This document shows, piece by piece, positions 56,180 to 64,000 of a stretch of DNA of 64,000 nt. The stretch spans positions 1,302,001 to 1,366,000 of the forward strand of contig OX596344.1 in NCBI GenBank assembly GCA_951394405.1, in the 5' to 3' direction. This DNA is from Coprinellus micaceus. Lineage: Eukaryota; Basidiomycota; Agaricomycetes; Agaricales; Psathyrellaceae. The notes under the pieces were generated by a model. That model searched no databases and was not told the DNA's origin. It worked only from the letters and a program-made list of their open reading frames with translations. Position numbers and translations under genes: made by a program. Each line of letters starts with the position of its first letter. Within the stretch, counting starts at the first letter, position 1.

Positions 56180-57307
56180 ATGGATGAACTAGCCCAGATT
56201 GAAGGAAGGGCGATAGACGAGGTTACCGATCCTAGTGTGTATTTCATATCCTGAAGAGGTTGTCCAATGGGTCGGTAGCTGATGAGAAACCATTCGGTCT
56301 CTGTTGCCGATCTGTGTCTCCTGGATAGCGGTCGGAATTTTGGCACCTTTGTTGAAGAAGAACGCGGCAGCGATCAAGGAGGTGCCCCTGAGGAGTTTCC
56401 AGTACGGTCCGCTCGATAGGCACCAGGCAAGTCACTCGACCCGATCTATTGCTTCACCTTCAATTCGGCTGTGCGATAGCTACTAATCCACCGCACTCTT
56501 TAGCTCGATGTATACTACCCCCTAAAACCTCACCCGTCCGGGAAGACCCCTGTCCTATTTTTCATCTACGGCGGCTCCTTCATCACGGGGGAGCGGAACC
56601 TCTCCGCCAGGTTCGGGTTGGTCTACGCCTGCGTCGGAGCCTTCTTCGCGCGCCAAGGCATCCTCACCATCATACCAGACTACCGGCTGGTACCCAATGT
56701 CACCTATCCCGGTCCTGTTGAGGACATCCGCGATGCGATGTCCTGGATTTTGGATAACACCAACGAAGCGCTGACAACTCGTCAGACTTCTAGCGAATCC
56801 CTCCAGCTGGATAAGTTATTTATCCTTGGGCATTCTGCAGGGGCGTTCCATACGGGCAGCCTCCTCTTCAGTCCCGATACCTTGCCCTTCGATTCAGACA
56901 TGAGAACGAGGCTCGGGGGTGTGGCGATGTTTGGAGGGCCGTACGATTTGAGTGGGCTGCAGGATGGGACTGCGAGGGCGAAGATTTACCAGGATTATTT
57001 CGGGAGCATCGAGGAGGCTCAGAAGAACGATATTGCTGCCCTCGTGCGACGATACCCGCTGGCCTCGGTGCCCAGGCTTCCCGGCCTCCTGCTCTTGAGA
57101 GCCGAAGAGGAGCCCGACTTCCTACTCAAGGATACGGAGGTACTGAAGAACGAACTGGCGAAGAAGCTAGGTGGGGAGCCACGCCTGGTTGTGGCCAAGG
57201 GACACAACCACATCAGCGTGAATTGGGTGCTTGGAATTGGGGAAGGGGAGGAATGGGCGTATGAATTTGCGAAGTGGATTTGGGGTCAAGTGAATGTGGA
57301 AGTATAG
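56180..57307 (+). CDS. Alpha/beta hydrolase (carboxylesterase/lipase-like)
   Basis: Exons 56180-56234, 56287-56426 and 56504-57307 give 332 residues. The second intron (56427-56503) is GC-AG, with CAG before the GCAAGT donor; no GT site keeps the frame of FQYGPLDRHQ-LDVYYP. The fold is clear: VLFFIYGGSFITG supplies the oxyanion-hole motif (GGS, variant of HGGG), ILTIIPDYRLVPNVTYPGP, the nucleophile elbow GHSAG (Ser at about residue 167), and a late acid and His (RAEEEPDFLLKD, then AKGHNHISVNW). A hydrophobic stretch in exon 2 (LLPICVSWIAVGILAPLLKK) could be a membrane anchor. The substrate is unknown; BD-FAE/ferulic-esterase-like and kynurenine formamidase-like members are alternatives. Its 3' end lies 18 bp from the next gene's. 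Confidence 0.85.
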
Positions 57308-57325
57308 GCCAAGGATGGTTAGAGT

Positions 57326-58525
57326 TTAGGCATCGTAGTCGTCAATAATATGCCCGATTCCTAGCTCCTCTGCTTTCGAGACGACTGCAGCGCCGACGGC
57401 AACATCTTGTAGACCAATACCTACAGATTTGAATAGAGTAACGGGTCCCTTGAAGTCAGGTATCTGCGACCCGCTGTCTCGGAGGCCACCCTCAAGGCGA
57501 ACTTTGAGGGCTCGAATATCGAGTTCCCCGGATTGGCCGACGGGGAGGATCTGGCCGATTTCCAGCAGATCATCTTGTGTGAGCCCCGCATTGATAAGCT
57601 CCCCAGCCTCTTTGAGACAGGCTTCTCTGGAGTCGACAAGGAGACCCTTGCTCTGGTTAGCCCTTCTAACGAGGTCCCCGTCAACTTCCTGCATTTGTGG
57701 GGTGTAACTTCCAATGAGGACGACGTGGGTACCGGACTTCACCCAACTCGAAGGAAATAAAGGCTTGGTCGAAGAGGTGGCGCAGATGATTAGATCGGCT
57801 GAGTTGACGGCTTCCTCCACTTGGGCACTGGCATCTCCCCCCAAAGGGGAGAACTGTACATTGCCGAAGGACTGAGAGAGTCGAGCGATGAGGCGGTCGA
57901 CGCGTTCGTTCAGAGTTCGATTGATGATGGTGCACTTCTCGACCTGCGGAAAGAAGCGGATATGCAAATCAAGATGCGAAATGACTTGGTTTCCCGCTCC
58001 GAACGCGACTATCTTTTTCGGGATACGTTTCGCGGTGAGGCTCGTTGAGAGCAAGGAACCTGATTGTCGAAGAAACATGGGTCGTGTAAGTCAAAATACG
58101 GTGGATCTAATTGTAGCCTTACCGGCTGCGTTGCGCAAAGCAGTAAGGGTCCTGGCGTTGACAACAGCTTTTACACCACCGGTTGCTTCGTCCATGACCA
58201 GGGTGGTGCCAGGAAGGCCCCGTGGATCGGGTCCCTTAGGGACAGAGACGACCTTAATGCTCGTACCGTGGCCAGCTAAGGGTATATCCCCAGATGCGCT
58301 GAGTGGAAGCGCTCCTAGCCGAGCAGGCATGAAGAGAATCCTATGGTTCTCCGTCTCGACTGTCATCCTATGAGGCACTTGAACACTTGGTGTATCTCCT
58401 GCAATCGCGTCCCCGGAACTCGATACAGCGTGGAATACCTGAGCCATGAGGCATTGCAGGTCGAGTGGGGAGAACGAAGCCGAGATGCGCTCGACATTCG
58501 CGCTGGAGAGGATACGCAGGGACAT
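57326..58525 (-). CDS. Ornithine cyclodeaminase / mu-crystallin family protein
   Basis: Exons 58525-58123 and 58059-57326 (intron 63 nt) give 378 residues. The N-terminal half carries MSLRILSSANVERISASF, PARLGALPLSASGDIPLAG, GTSIKVVSVPKGPDPRGLPG and DEATGGVKAVVNARTLTALR, the substrate-side residues typical of the family. After the intron comes the Rossmann core KKIVAFGAGNQVISHLDLHI, TIINRTLNERVDRLI, NSADLIICATSSTKPLFPSS, WVKSGTHVVLIGSYTP and the ending VTLFKSVGIGLQDVAVGAAV. Family members use NAD(P) as cofactor, catalysing ornithine deamination to proline or reduction of ketimines. Here the GAGxQ site is intact. The substrate is not determined. It lies tail to tail with the hydrolase, with 18 bp between stop codons. 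Confidence 0.88.
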
Positions 58526-59414
58526 GAAGGGGAGGATTCGAGTCAGTCAGTGAACGGGATGCGATAGATCGCTGTTCACGCGCGGCTGCACAACCGTCGT
58601 CGGCTTTCTCCGCTGATGCAGTGATGGGCTGGGGCTTCAAGGAAGGTGGGAGCTTTCAGGAATAGGCGCCCACCGAGCGCCTCGTCATGTACTGCGTAGT
58701 GTCACCTTCGGCGAGCAAAGGGAACAGGCATCTTCAAATGGACACAATTTCAAACCGTGGCTGTCGTGAAGATGACGGTGCACTCTGTCTACAAGGTTTT
58801 GTTCGCAAGGAATGTTGCTATCCCCTTGCTCGTGGCAATCCTGGATTGCCTAGTCTTGCCTCAACCTATCCTAAGAAGATGGCAGGAAAATGGGAGCTAA
58901 CTTCTTTGTACCGGTGTATCCCTAACGGCTACGATCCGTGGTACATAACTACAGACGCGTAAACTGGGGCATTCTATGAAGACCCATCCAATCAGCGTTG
59001 ATAACCTGTGGTAGCGTGAGCAGCTGGATGCCCGGTAATCTCATGTCTCTCCCAGTGTACCTCGTTTACTCGCAGTACCACCGCCTCAAATGTCTTCATT
59101 CAACGATGCGGCTGTCTGTTGGGTGTACCAACTTGACTGTGATCAAGGCCATCAAATCGGGTTTGGACCGACCTACCACTCTTGCTTCCAACTCCCACCA
59201 TCGATGTGCCAAACTATCCTCCAACCCCTCTAGACACTCCCGAGCCAACCCATCGCCATCTTGCCTCCACATAGCGCGACTCAGGGGTTTGACCAAAATA
59301 GCGATTCGGCGCTGTTGCCGATGAATATCGTATCGGGCGCAGTTCACCCACCCTGACATGACAAAAACATGAGCCCTTCGACGTGCTCTGCTCCAACACC
59401 CCTTCTTCTTGACT
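58526..59414. other. Divergent promoter region, 889 bp
   Basis: Between the cyclodeaminase-like gene (minus) and transporter copy 2 (plus). Contains a recurrent-motif copy (AATAGGCGCCCACC, 58661-58674). No gene. Confidence 0.5.
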
Positions 59415-61325
59415 ATGACCACCAATGTCAAGAAAAATGGCACAAAGGACTACTTGATTCCCGTCTCGAAACCATTGCTGAACGGGGAGGAGAGGCCAGT
59501 GACGACGGTCGAAACGCCCCCTCTGGAAGGGGTGAGTATACCAGCAGAAGAGCTGTGGCCTCCAAGGAAAGAGTCGAGGGTTAGAAGGATCTGGAAGGGG
59601 GCGAAGAAAGCGTGGAAGGGGAACATTGGGCTATTGCTGGTTGCGGGCTCGCAAGCCTTCTTCTCGTTGATGAATGTCGCTGTGAAGAAGCTCAACAGCA
59701 TCGACCCTCCTGTATCGGCGCTGCAGGTACGTGCAATGGGTCGATCTAAGATTCTGGATGTAGAACTGAAGTGTGTTTAAAAAAGCTTGTCTTCGTCCGG
59801 ATGGTGAGCATCCTTGGCTTGTCAAATCCAGTGTCCTCTGACTCCCTTCCAGATGATAACCTGGCTATGCTGCATTACCTACATGTACGCAGAGCATTAC
59901 TCCAACGCTCCTAGCCCTTGGGGTACTGATGTCAAATACCCTCAGGATGTGGGCCAAGGTTCCTGACCCAATACTGGGGCCCAGAGAGGTCCGTTGGCTA
60001 CTTGCATTCAGAGGCTTTACAGGGTGCGTCCTCCCGTCTTTCCCGTAATGGTCTTGCCACTTATATCCGGATCTATATAGGTTCTTCGGACTCTTCGGGG
60101 TCTACTATTCGCTGCAATACCTATCCCTATCCGATGCCACAGTCCTCACCTTCCTCTCACCGATGACCACGGCGATCGCAGGTGCATTGCTCCTGGGCGA
60201 GCGGTTCTCCTGGAAGCAGGCTGCCGCAGGACGTACGTAACCCACCCTGGGCGCCCAAACTCCGAAGGATCACTCACACTGCGTTTTCTCAGTTGTCAGT
60301 CTAGGAGGGGTCGTCCTCATTGCGCGACCTGCCTCGTTGTTCGGCGGTAGTGGCCACGATCCTCTGGCATTCCCTGATGATGGAGGGTTGCCGGTGCCCT
60401 CCGAGACGCATCGAGTTGTTACCTCGGAGCAGCGCCTTATGGCTATTGCGTGAGCCGCGAATTTGTTTTCTCATTTCCACTTTCCAGCTGATGGGTGCGC
60501 ACAGGGTCGCGCTACTCGGTGTCCTTGGAGCCACTGGTGCATGTGAGCAATGGCCTCCCCTCATCATTAGACTAAGTTCTGATCAGCTCTCCAGACACAA
60601 GTCTTAGAGCTATTGGCAAACGAGCACACCCCCTCCACGCTCTCACCTCGTTCTCGCTCCAGTCTGTCATCATCTCCGGTGTTGCGTAAGTAAATGCAAT
60701 CTCCGGGACCTGCGACCTGCTTGGGACCCACGCTGATACATGTGTTCTCATCATACCAGGGTGGCAATCCGGAGAGACCAATTCATCATCCCAACAAAGG
60801 CAGAATGGATTGGAATGTTTCTCCTTATTGGATTCTTCGGCTTCTTCGCACAGGTGCTCCTCACCATGGGGCTGCAAAGAGAGACAGCGAGTCGGGGAAG
60901 CATGGCGATTTATACCCAGATTGTGTTTGCGACCATATTCGAGAGGGTGTTCTTCAACGCTGTGCCGTCGCTTCTCTCTAGCTTTGGGACGCTCCTCATT
61001 GTCACCTCAGCGATTTACGTTGCGGTAAGCCTTTTCTCCTCCTCCTCCTCCTCCTCCTCCCTACTTTGTGGACTACAAGCTGACAAACTCTACCCATTTT
61101 CAGCTCCTCAAGAAGTCCGCCTCAACAGATGGCAAGTCCGGAGAGGACAGTGTCCCCTTACGACGCGTTTCAGAGGAGGAGAGTCTTCTCGAACGTCACG
61201 ATTCTGACGAGAACATCCATGACCGCTCGCGATCCGAGGGGACTAGCCACGATGATGCAGGGGAAGATCGTGAAATTGTCCTGCCGCTTTATGTGGTCTC
61301 AAAAGCAGAGTCTGTTTCAAGGTGA
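59415..61325 (+). CDS. EamA/DMT-superfamily membrane transporter, copy 2
   Basis: Ten exons (59415-59726, 59786-59803, 59853-59884, 59946-60023, 60081-60232, 60293-60449, 60505-60542, 60595-60685, 60760-61024, 61104-61325) give 454 residues. The core matches copy 1 closely: GNIGLLLVAGSQAFFSLMNV, DPPVSALQLVFVRM, YYSLQYLSLSDATVLTFLSP, LVSLGGVVLIARP, GVLGATGAYTSLRAIGKRAH, FGFFAQVLLTMGLQRETASR. It has a longer N-terminus (about 24 residues more) and a longer, acidic C-terminal tail (RRVSEEESLLERHDSDENIH). Its exons 2, 3 and 4 (18+32+78 = 128 nt) equal exon 2 of copy 1, so it holds two introns that copy 1 lacks. The substrate is unknown. The start is taken at ATG 59415; an upstream in-frame TTG is ignored. 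Confidence 0.88.
61035..61060. repeat. (TCC)n microsatellite in the last intron of transporter copy 2
   Basis: Seven or more TCC units inside the 79-nt intron 61025-61103. They may serve as its pyrimidine-rich tract. Confidence 0.75.
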
Positions 61326-62138
61326 ATATGTATAGACATCGGTTGCTTGATCTTAGATTTTAGATTTTAGAGAAACACTGCTTAGCTGGTACTCGTGCAC
61401 ATGCTGTATTTACTTGGGGTGAACCAATTTATTTCGCTCGAAGCCAAAGCACCCACCAGCTTGTAATTATTTTTAACCGATCAATATTGGGTGTGACGAG
61501 TGCATGTGAGTGAACTCTGGACCGTCTTTCCTCTCTGTACCGCCACGACTCAACTCTGGGCTCGCTGAATTCGACACCCCTTGCAGCAAACCGATGATAG
61601 CAAGTGGTGAAGTTATCAATGATCATGCCAGAAACTTCTCATCCGTCGTAAAACCACGTCGCTACCGGCGTAGGCGAGTCTTGGTACCCATGTCGCCCTC
61701 AAGGCTTAAGCGCGGCCCTGACATGTAGACTCAACCAGAAATCGAGGAAGCTTGAACTTCTATACTGCGATCAAGCGCCGAGGTTTGTCCCTGCCCGAGT
61801 ACCCAGACGATGGGCCTACGCCACGGAGCGAAATCATGGCACTTGGGAGCAAGGTTAGGTATGATCGTGATGCCTTCAGGCAATGGGCGCAGATTGCTCT
61901 GGTATCGGATGGTCCATCGCTGATTGGCAGAACCCTTATATTCGTCACTGCACACAATTAGGCAATGTGTGTGCCTGTGGGAAATGTGTCGAAGGGCATC
62001 GCCATGGGCCCGGGCGAACATTGAAAGGCCGTAATTCAATGTATTGCCAACTCGATCAAGCAACCCTTCAGCCGCAAGCCCTTGTTTAGTCTGGTGTGGG
62101 CGCCCATTTCCTGTTTCCTACCACCATCTTCCTCGACG
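61326..62138. other. Intergenic, 813 bp
   Basis: A short direct repeat TTAGATTT TAGATTTTAGAG occurs at about 61355-61372. A palindromic motif copy (TGGGCGCCCA, 62097-62106) lies about 35 bp before the next ATG. No gene is seen. Confidence 0.5.
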
Positions 62139-64000
62139 ATGGCTACCCCCTCCCGACCGCAGACGATGCACATGGATAGTGGGGACTCTCAGAAGAAGTT
62201 TATGGACGCCACGGACGACGGCAGGATCAGCATGTACACGGCGAAGACGACAACTGTCACTGGGGGCAAGCGGTTCGAAGACACTACCCACTACATTCCG
62301 CCGCCGAATTACAACGGGATACCTCCAGAGCGATATGTGCGTTCTTCACTCTAGCTGAGGACCTACTGGTACTGAACCCATCTCCACAGGACCCCTTGCT
62401 CATGCGCCTCCCCATCACCCTTGGAGCGCCATTCAGCTTACTCGTCCTCGGGCTGGGTCTGGAGATTGTGGCTGGGTTATCACAGAGATGGAATGGTATG
62501 TTCGTCGTCCGCTACCGAGCTCGCCATCCCTTACAGCAATCCAGGGTTTCGTATACCGCTGAGTGCGACGTTTGGTCTCTTTGGAAACATATCCTCTCAG
62601 TTCCTTGCAGTGAGCACTTCTTTTGGTTCGATGGACCCACAGCAGGCCCACAGCTAACCATCCTTATCCAGTCCTTTGTCCCTACACTGTAAGGCCGCTC
62701 ATGTGCTCATGTCGAAAGGAGACACCGCTGACCACCACTTAGGCTCATCATCCCGAACGCGGTGCTATGGCGAGAGTTGGATTGGATGATCAGGATGTAC
62801 CAGGTATGTTGACTTCATTTATGACGTCTCAGCGCGCAAACCGGCTAAACGCGGCCATCTACCCTAAGCCCTACCTCGTTCTCGCCAAAGGTGACGCCGT
62901 CGCCGAGCGCTCGGTCCTCCTGAACTACGTGAGTTCTAGATCGTGTTGTGCTCCACGCCTTCAGCGCCTCATGCTTATTCTATATTAGGTTGAAATCGGG
63001 TTCGTCGATTAGAAAACTGCGAATGCGCAGGCTCCTCTGACATGAAAGCTTGCAGGCCGATCTTAACCATACCCCGGGCGCTAAAATACAAACACCGACT
63101 AGTCTTCATATCCGCCCTCACCGCATCCTTGACATACCTCTTCCAACCCTTCAGTGAGTCTCTACATCCCCTTCCTGCACGTCTCGCCTGACGTTTTAAA
63201 GCGAGCTCCGTATTCCAGATCCGGCAGATTCCTTATACCACTGGTAAGTAGTAACCTTAACGTTCAAACCTCCAGAGGTGGCTCATGACGCCTCACCGTA
63301 GATTGGACAACAACGAGCCTCGAGACGCTGGCTCGTGCGCCTGACATTGACGAGCTACAGGCCTTCGTTGCAGGAGCTGGATACGCAGACGCAGCCATCA
63401 TCCATGGCCTTGGAGACCCGAAGTTTGTCGCTGGAGGCTGGGCGACGGCTCGTTTCACAGTAAGTCGCCCTAGAAGAATCATTGTTGTGATGGCTAACAA
63501 GAACTGATTGTGATGGTCGATGTCCTTCTCTAATCTCAGTTCCCCCTTGAACCCATGGTCAACGGCACCATGAAAGTGAAGACAATCGGGGTCAGCACCA
63601 AACCCGATTGCTCGAACCCAACCTCCCAATCGATCGTTGCGGCGTCTGGTTTAAATTTCAATCTTTCTGCGACATCTGTTACAGGCTGCTCTTCCAGCGT
63701 CGTCTTCAACCCAAATGTAAGCATCTGTTCTCATTGCTTTTGCAACTCGCCAACCTTTCATTTTAGGTAGCAACACAGCAGTATGGCGTAGAAGCGACAC
63801 CATGCCCAGGTGTAGATGGGAGGGTTGATCCGGATGTCGAGTTCCAACCGGTCATGTTCTGGTCAGTATTCAGTTGAATGCATTTCGTTATCGCGCTAAA
63901 TATAGCTCACAGGTTCTACCGCCTTCGAGACGACGGGACGAATGAAGGAAGGGCTATCTTCTGTCGGCAAAAGCTCGTGACCAACTATGTTGAGGTCATT
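62139..64000 (+). CDS. DUF3433-like multi-pass membrane protein, 5' part (runs off the right edge)
   Basis: Thirteen exons can be placed before the edge: 62139-62336, 62390-62495, 62545-62609, 62672-62688, 62743-62803, 62869-62928, 62989-62999, 63056-63153, 63202-63243, 63302-63459, 63540-63716, 63767-63861, 63913-64000. The protein begins with a soluble head (HYIPPPNYNGIPPERYDPLL), then a membrane segment (PFSLLVLGLGLEIVAGL), FRIPLSATFGLFGNISSQFL, LIIPNAVLWRELDWMIRMYQ, PYLVLAKGDAVAERSVLLNY, HRLVFISALTASLTYLFQPF, SSVFQIRQIPYTTDWTTTSL. The phrase pattern PY-xx-L-x-KG-x-A-xx-S-x-LL-NY is what I recall of fungal DUF3433 repeats. Exon 7 is only 11 nt and needs its weak donor (GTTCGT) to join VEIG to PILTIPR in frame. 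The outer part has paired Cys (KPDCSNPTSQSIVA, VTGCSSSVV). Function unknown in the family. Confidence 0.75.

Overview
This window is nuclear DNA of a filamentous basidiomycete, most likely an Agaricomycete (mushroom-forming fungus). The evidence is many short introns (about 47-110 nt) with GT-AG borders, lineage-typical proteins (a PriA/CPL1-like cysteine-rich secreted protein, a protein of the MGQRHQ-start family, many F-box proteins whose domain reads LPPEVLGEIF) and fungal orthologues of general eukaryotic genes. I see no prokaryotic, viral or organellar genes, no intact transposon, no rRNA and no tRNA that I could support. Most gene models were rebuilt by hand by joining exons, checking that reading phase is kept across every proposed intron; the exon borders given are predictions.

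Layout. 0-10 kb: the 5' end of a minus-strand gene, a roadblock/LC7 dynein light chain, a PhyH-type dioxygenase, two F-box-like proteins, TAF11, and a MGQRHQ-family protein with an in-frame stop. 10-21 kb: a large unrecognised protein with three similar internal modules, an F-box-like protein, a PriA-like secreted protein and another F-box protein. 21-35 kb: EPL1 (NuA4 subunit), a 3 kb gene-poor gap, a 17-exon AzgA-type purine transporter, ERG25 (C-4 sterol methyl oxidase) and a secreted GH5 glycoside hydrolase. 35-41 kb: three paralogous F-box genes side by side, sisters of the one at 19-21 kb. 41-49 kb: an unrecognised single-pass membrane protein, a Dap1/MAPR cytochrome-b5-like protein and an SFP1-like zinc finger factor. 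49-54 kb: gene-poor, with a short tandem repeat and exon-like remnants. 54-64 kb: two paralogous EamA/DMT transporters flanking an alpha/beta hydrolase and an ornithine-cyclodeaminase/mu-crystallin-like protein whose 3' ends lie 18 bp apart, then the 5' two kilobases of a DUF3433-like membrane protein that runs off the window.

Together: housekeeping transcription and chromatin genes (TAF11, EPL1, SFP1-like), sterol-linked genes (ERG25, Dap1-like) and transport genes are interspersed with expanding families (seven F-box-like genes, two DMT transporters). There is no classical biosynthetic cluster. The least explained items are the three-module protein at 10.9-14.0 kb, the stop-interrupted MGQRHQ gene, a recurrent intergenic motif of the form TAAGCGCCC/TAGGCGCCC, and the leader region of EPL1.
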